DNA of 64,000 nt from Brevundimonas terrae (GCF_011761985.1 NZ_JAASQT010000002.1:62001-126000); one strand, 5' to 3'. Positions 34,500-44,727 are shown, numbered from the stretch's first letter. Notes: generated from the letters alone by a model not told the origin. Numbers and translations are program-made.

Positions 34500-34868
34500 T
34501 TAAATATCTATAGTGCGAACGTGGTCACGGATGGCGTTCGCAATCAGTTCGGGTTGGGCCAGAGCCTGTTCGTTTGAGAACCGTAGCAAGGACCAGCCCA
34601 AGGTTTCGAGTTCAGTTTGGCGAAGGTGATCATTGAGCGCGATATCGTCGCGCGCATGAATGCTGCCATCGATCTCAATAATAAGTCTGAGGCGTTCACA
34701 GGCGAAATCAGCAATATAGCGCCCTACTGGATGCTGACGACGGAATTTGTGCCCGTCAATTTTGCCGCTCCTGAGCTGTCCCCAAACTTTTTGTTCTGCG
34801 AGGCCGGAGCTCTGTCTGAGTTGTCTGGCAAAGGTGATGCGGTTCGCTGTCAAAGCCGTAACCCTCAC
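34500..34868 (-). CDS. DUF559 domain protein (Vsr-like endonuclease fold)
   Basis: A 122-residue protein of the DUF559 family, related to very-short-patch-repair endonucleases with a PD-(D/E)XK-type fold. Seen are [54 protein letters not shown] and [20 protein letters not shown], the usual order with the candidate catalytic Asp/Glu-x-Asp. No activity is established for the family. The GTG at 34868 lies in a REP-like palindrome, so the true start may be a few codons later. It is inserted between gap and pgk, with REP-like elements on both sides, and may be a small mobile cassette. Confidence 0.8.
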   Translation of the reverse strand: MRVTALTANRITFARQLRQSSGLAEQKVWGQLRSGKIDGHKFRRQHPVGRYIADFACERLRLIIEIDGSIHARDDIALNDHLRQTELETLGWSLLRFSNEQALAQPELIANAIRDHVRTIDI

Positions 34869-34932
34869 CCTTTCGCGCAGCCAATCGCCTTTGGCTCTTG
34901 GGCGCTCAAGCCCTCTCCCGACGGGAGAGGGC
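34859..34932. repeat. Composite REP-like element between gap and the DUF559 gene
   Basis: AACCCTCACCC at 34859 is followed by palindromes GCCAA..TTGGC (34880-34897) and CCCTCTCCC-GAC-GGGAGAGGG (34911-34932). The CTCTCCC/GGGAGAG core resembles the CTTCTCCC/GGGAGAAG of family A. It overlaps the presumed start of the DUF559 gene. Confidence 0.6.
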
Positions 34933-34947
34933 CCAAGACGTTTTTTC

Positions 34948-35955
<1,008 letters not shown>

Positions 35956-36081
35956 GGGAGATCTCCTGGTCAGCAAGGACGAAAGTTTGGCGTCTCAATG
36001 GGACGGACTGGCCATAAGTGCAAGTCTGTGGCGGTCACAGATGGCGAACATCGGTTACAGAGACGGCTTTTTTCATAAGAA

Positions 36082-36122
36082 AAACCCTCTTTGAACGGCG
36101 CATTGTCGTTCAAAGAGGGTTT
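36082..36122 (-). terminator. Strong terminator after the YbdD-like gene
   Basis: A perfect 15-bp stem, AAACCCTCTTTGAAC (36082-36096) with GTTCAAAGAGGGTTT (36108-36122), followed on the minus strand by TTTTTC. It ends the cstA-ybdD transcript and isolates gap's promoter region (35956-36081). Confidence 0.9.
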
Positions 36123-36129
36123 GCGTGAA

Positions 36130-36354
36130 TTAACAACATTTGAAACCGCCACCTGCACCAAAGCGTCTGGCTTCGTGCAGGCGGAAAAAGGCGGTGCGAT
36201 CCAGTGGCTGCTGATCGGGGTGGGTGGCGCGGCTATGGGCCAGATAGGCGTCATAGTCGGGCTGTCCGATCATCAGGCTGGCGGTGCGCCGCGCATCCTT
36301 GCCCCAACGGGACAGGGTGTCACGGCACAGGCACAGAAGGTCGGCTTCAGGCAT
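36130..36354 (-). CDS. YbdD/YjiX family small protein, partner of CstA
   Basis: A 74-residue protein of the YbdD/YjiX (DUF466) family: DTLSRWGKDARRTASLMIGQ, PDYDAYLAHSRATHPDQQPL and the closing FFRLHEARRFG. In Enterobacteria YbdD-type proteins are encoded right after cstA/btsT and are needed for transport by that carrier. Here its ATG at 36354 overlaps the 3' end of cstA by 8 bp, giving the same coupling. It ends in FKCC, an unusual double cysteine, and is followed by a strong terminator. Confidence 0.85.
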   Translation of the reverse strand: MPEADLLCLCRDTLSRWGKDARRTASLMIGQPDYDAYLAHSRATHPDQQPLDRTAFFRLHEARRFGAGGGFKCC

Positions 36355-38407
36355 GGGCGACCTCGTTCGCGGGCGGGATCTCCACTGCGGTCGGCTGGCT
36401 GTTCTTGAGGGCCTTGCGGCAAGCACCGATGCTGTAGAACAGGATCACGATAACCACGAACAGGAAGCCAGCCGTCAGGGCGGCATTCACATAGTCATTG
36501 AAGATGATGTGCTGCATGTCGGCCGCCGACTTGGCCGGAGCCATCAGTTCGCCAGCCTCCATCGAGCCTTTGTAGCGGGCGGCGTGCGACAGGAAGCCGA
36601 CGCGGATGTCCGGATGGAACAGCTTCTGGAAACCGGCGGTCAGGGTGCAGACCAGCAGCCAGAAGGCCGGAACCATGGCCACCCATGCGAACCTCTGGCG
36701 CTTCATCTTGAACAGCACGACGGTGCCGAGCATCAGGGCAATCGCCGCCAGCATCTGGTTGGCGATGCCGAACAGCGGCCACAGGCTGTTAATGCCGCCC
36801 AGCGGATCGACCACACCGGCATAGAGGAAATAGCCCCAAAGTCCGACCGTCAGGGCGGTGGCGATGACATTGCCGGTCCAGCTTTGGGTGTTGCGCATTT
36901 TCGGCATGGCGACGCCCAGCAGGTCCTGAATCATGAAGCGGCAGACGCGGGTGCCTGCATCGACCGTGGTCAGGATGAACAGGGCTTCGAACAGGATGGC
37001 GAAATGGTACCAGAAGCTCATCATGGCTTCGCCACCGATGACGCTGGACAGGATGTGCGCCATGCCGACGGCGAGGGTAGGCGCACCGCCTGCGCGTGAC
37101 AGGATGGAATGTTCGCCCACTTGCCGTGCGAGGGTTTCAAGCTCGGCAGGGGTAATGTGGAAGCCCCATTGCGCCACAGCGGCAGCCGCAGAGGTAACGT
37201 CCGTGCCGATGACGGCGGCAGGGCTGTTCATGACGAAATAGACGGCGGGGTCCAGCACACAGGCCGCGATCAGTGCCATGACAGCAACGAAGCTTTCGCA
37301 CAGCATTGCGCCATAGCCGATCAGCGGAATCTGGTTCTCGTTCTCGATCAGTTTGGGCGTGGTGCCCGATGCGATCAGGGCATGGAAGCCCGAGACGGCA
37401 CCACAGGCAATGGTGATGAACAGGAACGGGAACAGCGCGCCGGAGAAGACCGGACCCGACCCGTCGATGAACGGGGTGATGGCCGGCATTTGCAGTTCGG
37501 GACGGACAATCAGGATACCGATGGCCAGAGCCGCAATCGCGCCGATCTTGAGGAAGGTCGACAGATAGTCACGCGGGGCCAGCAGCAGCCAGACGGGCAT
37601 GACCGAGGCGATAAAGCCATAGGCCATCATGGCGATGGCCAGCGTCGTCCCCGACAGGGTGAAGGCCGGTCCCCATACGGGGTGATAGGCGACCTGTCCG
37701 CCCAGAATGATCGATCCGATCAAAAGGACCACACCGATAACCGAAATCTCGCCCACACGTCCGGGGCGGATATAGCGGGTATAGAGCCCCATAAAGATGG
37801 CGATGGGGATGGTGGCGGCGACGGTGAACGTGCCCCACGGGCTTTCGGCCAGAGCCTTGACCACAACCAGAGCCAGCACGGCCAGAATGATGACCATGAT
37901 CATCAGCACGCCAATCTGGGCGATAATGCCGGGGATCGGGCCCATTTCGGTGCGGATCATATCGCCCAGCGAACGACCGTCGCGGCGGGTGGACATGAAC
38001 AGGACCAGCATGTCCTGAACGGCCCCTGCGATCACCACGCCGACCAGAATCCACAACATGCCGGGCAGATAGCCCATCTGGGCCGCGAGCACCGGACCGA
38101 CGAGGGGGCCGGCCCCTGCAATGGCTGCGAAATGGTGGCCGAACAGCACGTTCTTGGGGGTCGGCACATAGTCCAGACCATCATTGTGGCGCACGGCAGG
38201 CGTGGGCCGCTTGGCGTCCAGTTGCAGCACCTTGCCCGCCAGATATTTGGCATAGAAGCGATAGGCGATGGCATAGACGCACAGGGCGGCGGTGACCATC
38301 CACACGGCGCTGATGCTCTCGCCCTGATGCAGGGCCAGAACCCCGATCGATATCGCGCCGATAATGGCGATGGCCCCGAATATCAGGCCGGTTTTCAGCT
38401 TACCCAC
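36347..38407 (-). CDS. cstA: Carbon starvation protein CstA, peptide/pyruvate transporter
   Basis: A 686-residue inner-membrane protein with about 16-18 helices. CstA-family carriers take up peptides or pyruvate under carbon limitation. Family signatures: NDGLDYVPTPKNVLFGHHFA, IAGAGPLVGPVLAAQMGYLP, VFMSTRRDGRSLGDM-like LFMSTRRDGRSL, SGFHALIASGTTPKL, and FNMSP-like later motifs with DAGTRVCRFMIQDLLG. The C-terminus is close to the usual length. It is translationally coupled to the YbdD-like gene. No CRP-type site was identified upstream; the spacer to purT holds a terminator. Confidence 0.93.
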   Translation of the reverse strand: MGKLKTGLIFGAIAIIGAISIGVLALHQGESISAVWMVTAALCVYAIAYRFYAKYLAGKVLQLDAKRPTPAVRHNDGLDYVPTPKNVLFGHHFAAIAGAGPLVGPVLAAQMGYLPGMLWILVGVVIAGAVQDMLVLFMSTRRDGRSLGDMIRTEMGPIPGIIAQIGVLMIMVIILAVLALVVVKALAESPWGTFTVAATIPIAIFMGLYTRYIRPGRVGEISVIGVVLLIGSIILGGQVAYHPVWGPAFTLSGTTLAIAMMAYGFIASVMPVWLLLAPRDYLSTFLKIGAIAALAIGILIVRPELQMPAITPFIDGSGPVFSGALFPFLFITIACGAVSGFHALIASGTTPKLIENENQIPLIGYGAMLCESFVAVMALIAACVLDPAVYFVMNSPAAVIGTDVTSAAAAVAQWGFHITPAELETLARQVGEHSILSRAGGAPTLAVGMAHILSSVIGGEAMMSFWYHFAILFEALFILTTVDAGTRVCRFMIQDLLGVAMPKMRNTQSWTGNVIATALTVGLWGYFLYAGVVDPLGGINSLWPLFGIANQMLAAIALMLGTVVLFKMKRQRFAWVAMVPAFWLLVCTLTAGFQKLFHPDIRVGFLSHAARYKGSMEAGELMAPAKSAADMQHIIFNDYVNAALTAGFLFVVIVILFYSIGACRKALKNSQPTAVEIPPANEVAHA

Positions 38408-38469
38408 TTTTGGTCGTCCTCCCGTGCCGGTCTGTGCGGCATTCGAGGGAAGTTTGCGCCCTAAAACGC

Positions 38470-38500
38470 AAAGAGGGCAACCATAGGCTGCCCTCTTTTT
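38470..38500 (-). terminator. Terminator downstream of purT
   Basis: AAAGAGGGCA (38470-38479) pairs with TGCCCTCTTT (38489-38498); T-rich on both sides (TTTT on the plus strand, TTTGCGTTTT on the minus). It separates purT from cstA, both on the minus strand. Confidence 0.8.
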
Positions 38501-38520
38501 AGAGCGACTTTTGTCGCGTG

Positions 38521-39717
38521 TCAGGCTTTGACGGGTTTGACCCTTGATGCCGCCTCACGCGCCCGTTCGCGGGCTTGGTCGGTATCGGCACCACGGGCGA
38601 CGGCGACACCCATGCGACGCGAGGGATAGCTTTCGGGCTTGCCGAACAGTCGAAGTTCCGATGACGGCACGGCCAGAGCCTCGGCCACGCCCTCAAAGGC
38701 GATGCCGGTGGCTTCGATGCCGCCATAGATGACGGCGCTGGCAGCGGGTTCGCGCAAGGTGACATCGACCGGCAGACCCAGAATGGCGCGCGCGTGCAGG
38801 GCAAACTCGCTCTGGTGCTGGCTGCCCAGTGTCACAAGGCCGGTATCGTGCGGGCGCGGGGAAACTTCCGAGAACCAGACCTGATCGCCTTTGACGAACA
38901 GCTCGACGCCGAATACGCCCCAGCCACCGAGGCTGTCCGTGACCTTGGCCGCAATGTCTTGAGCAGACTTCAGCGCGGCATTGCTCATGGCTTGCGGCTG
39001 CCAGCTTTCGACATAGTCGCCCTTGACCTGACGGTGGCCGATAGGAGCGCAGAAGTCTGTGCGGGTAATGCCGTCCACATCGCGCGAACGGACGGTCAGC
39101 AGGGTGATCTCGAAGTCGAAATCGATGCGACCCTCGACAATGACCTTGCCGCCAGCCACGCGGCCCGATTGTTCGGCATAGTCCCAAGCGGCGGCGATTT
39201 GGTCGGCGCTCTCGACATAGGACTGGCCTTTGCCGGACGACGACATGACCGGTTTGACGAAACAGGGGAAGCCGACCTTTTCAGCTCCGGCTGCCAGTTC
39301 TTCGGCAGAGCCTGCAAAGGCATAGGCGCTGGTCGGTACGCCAAGTTCCTCGGCAGCCAGACGGCGGATACCTTCGCGGTTCATGGTCAGTTGGGTGGCG
39401 CGTGCGGTGGGCACCACCTTGGCAAGACCAGCATCCTCGATCAAGGCCAGCGCATCGGTGGCGATGGCCTCGATTTCCGGCACGATGATGTGCGGGGCCT
39501 CAGCCATGATCAGGCCATTGAGCACCTGAGGATCGGTCATGGGGATGACGTGGTTGCGGTGCGCCACCTGCATGGCGGGGGCATTGGCATAGCGGTCAAC
39601 CGCCACAACCTCGGCCCCGAGACGTTGCAGTTCGATAGCCACTTCCTTGCCCAGTTCGCCAGAGCCCAGCAGCATGACGCGCACAGCGTTGTCCGATAAC
39701 GGGGTGCCGATTTTCAT
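38521..39717 (-). CDS. purT: Formate-dependent phosphoribosylglycinamide formyltransferase
   Basis: A 398-residue ATP-grasp enzyme that formylates GAR using formate and ATP, the third step of purine synthesis as an alternative to folate-dependent PurN. Signatures: [20 protein letters not shown] at the N-terminus, [16 protein letters not shown]-binding [27 protein letters not shown], and [16 protein letters not shown]. Length is standard. Its start overlaps the stop of an upstream secreted-protein gene by 4 bp, so it is translated from a longer mRNA. It adds to the purL/Q/S/C/B and purA genes of this window. Confidence 0.95.
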   Translation of the reverse strand: MKIGTPLSDNAVRVMLLGSGELGKEVAIELQRLGAEVVAVDRYANAPAMQVAHRNHVIPMTDPQVLNGLIMAEAPHIIVPEIEAIATDALALIEDAGLAKVVPTARATQLTMNREGIRRLAAEELGVPTSAYAFAGSAEELAAGAEKVGFPCFVKPVMSSSGKGQSYVESADQIAAAWDYAEQSGRVAGGKVIVEGRIDFDFEITLLTVRSRDVDGITRTDFCAPIGHRQVKGDYVESWQPQAMSNAALKSAQDIAAKVTDSLGGWGVFGVELFVKGDQVWFSEVSPRPHDTGLVTLGSQHQSEFALHARAILGLPVDVTLREPAASAVIYGGIEATGIAFEGVAEALAVPSSELRLFGKPESYPSRRMGVAVARGADTDQARERAREAASRVKPVKA

Positions 39718-40472
39718 TTGTTGAGATCCTTAGCTTTGCGCCATGCGCCCAATTGATGGGCTTCATGAACTGGGCGGGTCAGTGCGGGCGAGGCGCCAAG
39801 GCGCTCAGCTTCTGCAAGTGGTAGAAACTGCGGAGAGGCGCAGGTTTTCTCAGAATGGGCCAGCCACGCTAGGTCCACGCCGATAGCGTCATGTTCGGCA
39901 TCCAGCCACAGAACGACGCCTTCATCTATGGGATCATCGCCGTAATGGGCGTCACACTCGGCTAGCCAATCTGGGGCTAGCTCAGGCTCCGCTCTGACCG
40001 TGCTACGGAACCATGCGACCAGTGCGGGCGACATGGCGACAGCCGCTTCGGGGAGGAAGTCGGGAGAGGGACGGATCGGCTGTACCTGTGCTGCGGGCCA
40101 CAGCGTGCTCCAGTCGAGCGGCGCGTCTGTGAGGCGATCCCACGTCATGGGGCGCGTATCGATGTCAGGATGCGAGCCGCCGCAATAAGAGGAGGTGGTC
40201 GTGGTCAAGCCCAGAAAGCGAGGGCCGATCATGGGCGCGTCGATGTCACGCTCCCAAAAAACGTTTTCACCGCCGTCAGCCAAACATTCGCGACGAAGGA
40301 ACTCGCCCTGAGAGTCGATCCTCGAGAGATCGGCGTTGATGGTCTCATGCACGATCAGTCTAGGGGCTCTGGTGAAGCCAGACTGAGAATCGGCACTCCA
40401 ACGAATGTCGCTCTGGGCATGGGCGGAGCCCGTTAAGATCAGCACTGTTATGACGGCGGTCGCCAGACGCAT
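39714..40472 (-). CDS. Hypothetical exported protein
   Basis: A 252-residue protein with a signal peptide ([20 protein letters not shown], cleavage after AHA), presumably periplasmic. The body includes [17 protein letters not shown] and [20 protein letters not shown], which resembles the SYxxGxAHP-type signature of DUF3298/RsiV-like secreted proteins, where a Cys-Gly-Gly-x-His-Pro motif follows a strand. Two further cysteines occur ([14 protein letters not shown]). Function unknown. It is coupled to purT (ATGA overlap) but probably not functionally related. Confidence 0.6.
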   Translation of the reverse strand: MRLATAVITVLILTGSAHAQSDIRWSADSQSGFTRAPRLIVHETINADLSRIDSQGEFLRRECLADGGENVFWERDIDAPMIGPRFLGLTTTTSSYCGGSHPDIDTRPMTWDRLTDAPLDWSTLWPAAQVQPIRPSPDFLPEAAVAMSPALVAWFRSTVRAEPELAPDWLAECDAHYGDDPIDEGVVLWLDAEHDAIGVDLAWLAHSEKTCASPQFLPLAEAERLGASPALTRPVHEAHQLGAWRKAKDLNK

Positions 40473-40475
40473 CGG

Positions 40476-40868
40476 TTATGCTCCGGTAGCAGGTTCGATC
40501 AGATCCCAGCCATTGCCGTAGAGGTCTTCGAAGACCACCACCTTGCCATAGGCTTCGTGTCGGGGCATTTCGCGAAAAACCACACCGGCCTTTAGCCAGT
40601 TGGCGTGATCGCGCATCAGGTCGTCGGTATAGAGAAACAGCCAGACGCGGCCACCGGCCTGATTGCCGATCTGGGCCACCTGTTCCGGTGTTGCGGCGCG
40701 GGCCAGTAACAGCGAGGTCTGGCCGCCTTTAGGCGTGACGCGGACCCAGCGCTTTGCGCCGCCCATGTCGGTGTCTTCGCTAAGGTCAAAGCCTAGCTTG
40801 CCGACATAGAAGGCGATGGCCTCGTCATAGTCACGGACCAGCAGGCTGACGGCACCGAGATGGCTCAT
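40476..40868 (-). CDS. VOC family (glyoxalase/bleomycin resistance-like) protein
   Basis: A 130-residue vicinal-oxygen-chelate protein with the two beta-alpha-beta-beta-beta units: AVSLLVRDYDEAIAFYVGKL, then a middle WLFLYTDDLMRDHANWL and the end GKVVVFEDLYGNGWDLIEP. The glutamate near the C-terminus (VVFEDLYGN) is the usual metal ligand; the N-terminal ligand position is less clear. Substrate unknown. The ATG at 40868 overlaps the stop of the upstream esterase gene by 4 bp. Confidence 0.87.
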   Translation of the reverse strand: MSHLGAVSLLVRDYDEAIAFYVGKLGFDLSEDTDMGGAKRWVRVTPKGGQTSLLLARAATPEQVAQIGNQAGGRVWLFLYTDDLMRDHANWLKAGVVFREMPRHEAYGKVVVFEDLYGNGWDLIEPATGA

Positions 40869-41713
40869 GGTGCGGTCTGCGGTTCGGGCATCGCATACAG
40901 GCGACGGAAAGCGTCCAGTGCGGCACCGTGATAGATGGTGGCGTGGCTCTCGGTCGGGCGCGGGGTAAAGTCCCACTTGGTATTGGGCAGGGCGTGGTCG
41001 CGCAGGTTGGCGGTCAGGACATCCATAGGGGCCTGCATCTCTTCGCCCTCGTCGCCGAGCGTCAGGATCAGGGTACGCGGATCGTTGGAATGATCGCGCA
41101 GATGCGCCCCCGATTGCCGCGCCAGTTTACCGTCGTCCCACCACAGGCTGGGGCTGACGGCGACATAGGCGTCAAACATTTGCGGTTCTTTGAGGAAGGT
41201 CTCGACCACAAACAGGCCCGCCAGAGATTCCCCCATCAGGGCCTCTTCGCCATTGGTGCGGAACTGGCTGGCGATAAAGGGTTGTAGTTCCTGCCAGATG
41301 AAGCGGCGGAAACGCTCGGACTGACCTTGTGTCGGGTAACGGGCGATCAGCTCGGGGTTTTCAGTCGGCAGGGCCAGTTCGTTGCGGCGGTCCATCGAGG
41401 CGATGCCCACCACGATCACGTCGCGGGTCGTGCCGACAATGGTGCCCAACTGGGCAATACCGGAAATGTGGTGGAAGTCCTGATCCTGTCCGCCGTCGAG
41501 GACATAGAGGACCGGATAGGTCTGGCCGCTGCGCTCATAGCCGGGCGGCAGCCAGACATTGATCTGGCGCGTCTGGCCCATGACATTTGAGGGCAGGGCG
41601 TAGGACTGGCCGATAATAATCGGTGTCTCGATAGCCATTGGCGTTTCGGCAGAAGCGGTTGCGCCGCCTGCCATCGAAACACCAAGAGCGAGGGCGATGG
41701 TCAGGCGGCGCAT
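40865..41713 (-). CDS. Alpha/beta-hydrolase esterase (Fes/IroE-like fold), exported
   Basis: A 282-residue protein with a signal peptide (residues 1-22, ending GGATASA) and the putative-esterase (esterase D/Fes-type) domain. Visible are INVWLPPGYERSGQTYPVLY, VLDGGQDQDFHHI, the nucleophile elbow GESLAGLFV and, near the end, SHATIYHGAALDAF with the catalytic His. Members hydrolyse siderophore, glycerol or feruloyl esters; the substrate here is unknown. The start MRRLTIALAL at 41713 lies only 4 bp beyond the tkt stop, so the gene is probably expressed with tkt. Confidence 0.85.
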   Translation of the reverse strand: MRRLTIALALGVSMAGGATASAETPMAIETPIIIGQSYALPSNVMGQTRQINVWLPPGYERSGQTYPVLYVLDGGQDQDFHHISGIAQLGTIVGTTRDVIVVGIASMDRRNELALPTENPELIARYPTQGQSERFRRFIWQELQPFIASQFRTNGEEALMGESLAGLFVVETFLKEPQMFDAYVAVSPSLWWDDGKLARQSGAHLRDHSNDPRTLILTLGDEGEEMQAPMDVLTANLRDHALPNTKWDFTPRPTESHATIYHGAALDAFRRLYAMPEPQTAP

Positions 41714-41717
41714 CGGA

Positions 41718-43712
41718 TTACAGTCGTGCCTTGGCGGCTTCGACGACCGCACCGGCCGTGATGCCGAACTTTTCGTACAGCACTTCGGCCGGAGCCGAGG
41801 CCCCGAAGCCGGTCATGCCGACGAAGGCACCGTCTTCACCGATGAAGCGCATCCAGCCTTGCTCCAGACCGGCTTCCACCGCGACGCGGACGGTGCCGCG
41901 AGCGATGACGGCGTCCTGATAGGCTTTCGGCTGTTGGGCGAACAGCTCGAACGACGGCACCGACACCACGCGGGTGGCGATACCTTCGGCTTCCAGCTTG
42001 GCCGCAGCGTCCAGCGCAATGGCGACCTCGGTGCCGGTGGCGAACAGGCTGACCTTGGCGGTGCCATTGGCGGCCTTCAGCTCATAGGCACCCTTGCGCG
42101 ACAGGTTCTCGCCCGCATCCGTGGTACGGACAGCCGGGGTCTTCTGGCGCGACAGGCACATGGCCGACGGGGTGGTCTTGTGTTGCAGCGCGACCTGCCA
42201 GCATTCCAGCGCCTCGACCGTATCGGCAGGGCGGAACACCATCAGGTTCGGAATGGCGCGAAGGGCGGCCAGATGCTCGACCGGCTGGTGGGTCGGGCCG
42301 TCTTCGCCCAGACCGATGCTGTCGTGCGTCAGGACGTGGACCACACGGGTGCCCATCAGGGCCGCCAGACGGATGGCCGGACGGCTATAGTCCGAGAACA
42401 CCATGAAGGTGCCACCGTAAGGGATGACACCGCCGTGCAGCGCCATGCCGTTCATGGCAGCGGCCATGCCGAACTCGCGGATGCCATAGTTCACATAACG
42501 GCCGTGATAGGTCGGCGCGTCCATGATCTGGGTGTTCTTGACGAAGGTGTTGTTCGAGCCGGTGAGGTCAGCCGAGCCGCCCACCAGTTCGGGGATGGCG
42601 TCGAACACGGTGGCCAGAGCCTCGCCCGAGGACTGGCGCGTGGCCATGGCGGGCTTGGTTTCGACCAGTTCTTTCAGCTTGGCATCCAGAGCGGCAAAGG
42701 CACCGTTCGGCAGGTCACCGGACATGGCGCGGGTGAACTCGTCACGTTGCGCGTGGGCCAGATGGCGGGCTTCCCATGCCTTGCGGTGCTTGGAGCCGGC
42801 CTTGCCGACCTTTTTCCATTCCTTGTCCAGCTCTGCCGGAATCTCGAACGGCGCGGCGGTCCAGCCCATGGCCTGACGCGATGCGGCGATTTCCATGTCG
42901 CCGAGAGCGGCACCGTGGGTCTTGTGGCTGCCTTCCATCGTGGCAGCGCCCTTGCCGATCTTGGTCTTGCACGCGATCAGGGTCGGGACCGACTGCTTGG
43001 TCGCCCAGGCCAGTGCCTTTTTGATCTGGCCGTGGTCGTGACCGTCAATGGCCTTGACCGCCCAGCCCGAGGCTTTGAAGCGGGCCAGTTGGTCGGTCGC
43101 GTCCGACAGGGCCACCGAACCGTCGATGGTGATGGCGTTGTCGTCCCACAACACGCACAGCTTGTTCAGCTTCAGACGACCGGCCAGTGCGATGGCTTCT
43201 TGCGAAATGCCTTCCATCAGGCAGCCGTCACCGGCGATTACCCAGGTGCGGTGATCCACCAGTTCGTCACCAAAGCGCGAGGCCAGATGACGCTCGGCCA
43301 TGGCGAAACCGACCGAGTGGGCCAGACCCTGACCCAGCGGGCCGGTGGTGACTTCAACGCCTTCGAGGTGGCCATATTCGGGGTGGCCTGCGGTGCGCGA
43401 GCCCCACTGGCGGAAGTTTTCCAGCTGTTCGCGGGTCGCCTGCTTGTAACCGGTCAGGTGCAGCAGCGAATAAATCAGCATCGAACCGTGACCGGCCGAC
43501 AGAATAAAGCGGTCGCGGTCGGCCCAGTTCGGGGCCGAAGCGTCAAACTTCAGAAACTTTGAAAACAGGACCGTGGCCACATCGGCCATGCCCATCGGCA
43601 TGCCGGGGTGGCCGCTCTTGGCCTTCTCGACGCCATCCATTGCCAGTACACGAATGGCATTGGCCATCATCTGAGGTGAGGGTTTCGAGAACATCGAAAG
43701 GGCGTCTGTCAC
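41718..43712 (-). CDS. tkt: Transketolase
   Basis: A 664-residue thiamine-diphosphate enzyme of the pentose phosphate/Calvin pathways that moves two-carbon ketol units. Signatures: SGHPGMPMGMADVATVL at the N-terminus, GHGSMLIYSLLHLTGY, the ThDP motif GDGCLMEGISQEA, and the pyrimidine-domain part THDSIGLGEDGPTHQPVEHL. Length is normal. It begins the minus-strand central-carbon block of this window (tkt ... gap, pgk, fba) and is divergent from the coiled-coil/zapA genes. Confidence 0.97.
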   Translation of the reverse strand: MTDALSMFSKPSPQMMANAIRVLAMDGVEKAKSGHPGMPMGMADVATVLFSKFLKFDASAPNWADRDRFILSAGHGSMLIYSLLHLTGYKQATREQLENFRQWGSRTAGHPEYGHLEGVEVTTGPLGQGLAHSVGFAMAERHLASRFGDELVDHRTWVIAGDGCLMEGISQEAIALAGRLKLNKLCVLWDDNAITIDGSVALSDATDQLARFKASGWAVKAIDGHDHGQIKKALAWATKQSVPTLIACKTKIGKGAATMEGSHKTHGAALGDMEIAASRQAMGWTAAPFEIPAELDKEWKKVGKAGSKHRKAWEARHLAHAQRDEFTRAMSGDLPNGAFAALDAKLKELVETKPAMATRQSSGEALATVFDAIPELVGGSADLTGSNNTFVKNTQIMDAPTYHGRYVNYGIREFGMAAAMNGMALHGGVIPYGGTFMVFSDYSRPAIRLAALMGTRVVHVLTHDSIGLGEDGPTHQPVEHLAALRAIPNLMVFRPADTVEALECWQVALQHKTTPSAMCLSRQKTPAVRTTDAGENLSRKGAYELKAANGTAKVSLFATGTEVAIALDAAAKLEAEGIATRVVSVPSFELFAQQPKAYQDAVIARGTVRVAVEAGLEQGWMRFIGEDGAFVGMTGFGASAPAEVLYEKFGITAGAVVEAAKARL

Positions 43713-43806
43713 GGCAAAGCCTTTTTCAGAACAGAGAAATGGGGACGGCGCCGCTTTACCCCGCCGCGCCTACGGGTTCTATAGCGAATCTGAAGAAAGG
43801 ATGCAG

Positions 43807-44103
43807 ATGGACGCCCTTACAGCCGCAAAGGCCCGAATTGAGCGGGCCGTGAACGATCTGGAGCGCAAGTTTCAGGATCTGAAGGCCAAGTCCGCAGCCG
43901 CAAGCCTGCCGGACGATGATCTTTTTGCGCCTCTCCCTGACGATGGAGCGAATGCCGAACGTGTGGCCGAACTGGAGGCTGCCGGTCAGCAAGCTGCGGC
44001 GGCTTTGGCAGCAGCAGCACAGGCCGTGCGCGAAATTCTGGAACAGCCCGCCAGCGAATCCATTACAAAAACCGGTGATGTATCTGAAATGGAGCCGCGC
44101 TGA
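43807..44103 (+). CDS. Coiled-coil protein upstream of zapA (DUF4164-like)
   Basis: A 98-residue, strongly helical protein (LTAAKARIERAVNDLERKFQ, then a DDDLFAPLPDD break, then ERVAELEAAGQQAAAALAAA). It resembles the small coiled-coil proteins often encoded just ahead of zapA in Alphaproteobacteria. Its stop overlaps the zapA start (TGATG), so the two are co-translated; a role with ZapA at the Z-ring is plausible but inferred. The ATG at 43807 has AAAGG at a normal distance; ATG 43801 is too close to it. Confidence 0.7.
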   Translation: MDALTAAKARIERAVNDLERKFQDLKAKSAAASLPDDDLFAPLPDDGANAERVAELEAAGQQAAAALAAAAQAVREILEQPASESITKTGDVSEMEPR

Positions 44104-44417
44104 TGGCGACAGTAACCGTTGAAGTGAACGGTCGTGCCTATCCGGTCGGGTGTGCGGACGGGCAGGAGGCCCGCGTGACCCAACTGGCGCAGGAGTTTGA
44201 CGCCAAGGTGTCGCAGGTGGCTGATCAGGTCGGACAGGTCGGTGATCTGAAACTGTTCCTGATGGGGGCCTTGATGCTGGCGGACGAACTGTCCGAGGCC
44301 CGTCGTGGTCGTGTGGCACCGCCACCCGTGGCCACCGAGGTTGCCAATAATGACGGCGTGGCCGAGGCCCTGAATGCTGTGGCTGCCCGTCTGGAGAAGC
44401 TGGCGCAAAGCTTTTAG
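44103..44417 (+). CDS. zapA: Cell division protein ZapA
   Basis: A 104-residue ZapA, which bundles FtsZ filaments at the division site. The N-terminal domain VTVEVNGRAYPVGCADGQEA and VTQLAQEFDAKVSQVADQVG is characteristic, followed by the LKLFLMGALMLADELSEA helix and a C-terminal coiled coil. It follows the coiled-coil gene with a 1-bp overlap. The chain zapA - 6S RNA - 5-formyl-THF cyclo-ligase is conserved in Proteobacteria and supports both the ZapA and 6S RNA calls. Confidence 0.9.
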   Translation: MATVTVEVNGRAYPVGCADGQEARVTQLAQEFDAKVSQVADQVGQVGDLKLFLMGALMLADELSEARRGRVAPPPVATEVANNDGVAEALNAVAARLEKLAQSF

Positions 44418-44447
44418 CTGATACGCCCCCGCTCCGAACCGCTAAAG

Positions 44448-44657
44448 ATGACACGCCCCCGCAAAAACGGGGCACGTCGTCGTGCGCGTCGAGTGCGGGT
44501 TGATGATCGCCAGCTTGACCTGCTGGACTGGCTGGACGCGCAACCCAGCCATGGGCCGAAAAAGCCGCGCCTGAATGCGACGCCCCCCGCACCGGAAGTG
44601 GACGAGGACCAGTTGGATCTGGTCGAACTGATTGCCGGTCTGGATCGCGCCGCCTGA
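44448..44657 (+). CDS. Small basic/acidic hypothetical protein
   Basis: A 69-residue protein with an Arg-rich N-terminus (RKNGARRRARRVRVDDRQ) and an acidic, leucine-rich tail in which the motif DRQLDLLDWLD recurs as EDQLDLVELIAG. The twofold DxQLDLxxx pattern looks like a short internal repeat. No family is recognised. It sits between zapA and the 6S RNA promoter on the same strand and could be the last gene of the zapA operon. Confidence 0.5.
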   Translation: MTRPRKNGARRRARRVRVDDRQLDLLDWLDAQPSHGPKKPRLNATPPAPEVDEDQLDLVELIAGLDRAA

Positions 44658-44695
44658 TCTTTTCACATGGCCCCAGATCTTTTCAGATGGCCCTT
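44656..44695 (+). repeat. Two tandem 20-bp repeats before the 6S RNA promoter
   Basis: GATCTTTTCACATGGCCCCA (44656-44675) is followed directly by GATCTTTTCAGATGGCCCTT (44676-44695), identical at 17 of 20 positions. They abut the -35 box of the 6S RNA promoter and could be an upstream control site or a simple duplication. Confidence 0.75.
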
Positions 44696-44722
44696 GAGTG
44701 AAAGCGGATCACACCCTATTTT
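44694..44722 (+). promoter_or_regulatory. Sigma-70-type promoter of 6S RNA
   Basis: TTGAGT (-35, 44694-44699) and TATTTT (-10, 44717-44722) are separated by 17 bp, placing the transcription start near 44728, the 5' end of the paired 6S RNA ends. Confidence 0.65.
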
Positions 44723-44727
44723 GCGAC

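Noticed and set aside
37109-38464. 451-codon plus-strand frame, rich in His, Asp and Gly
   Set aside because: Antisense shadow of cstA; no domain, and composition is that of a reversed membrane protein gene.
41697-43562. 621-codon plus-strand frame
   Set aside because: Antisense of tkt, which is unquestionable on the other strand.
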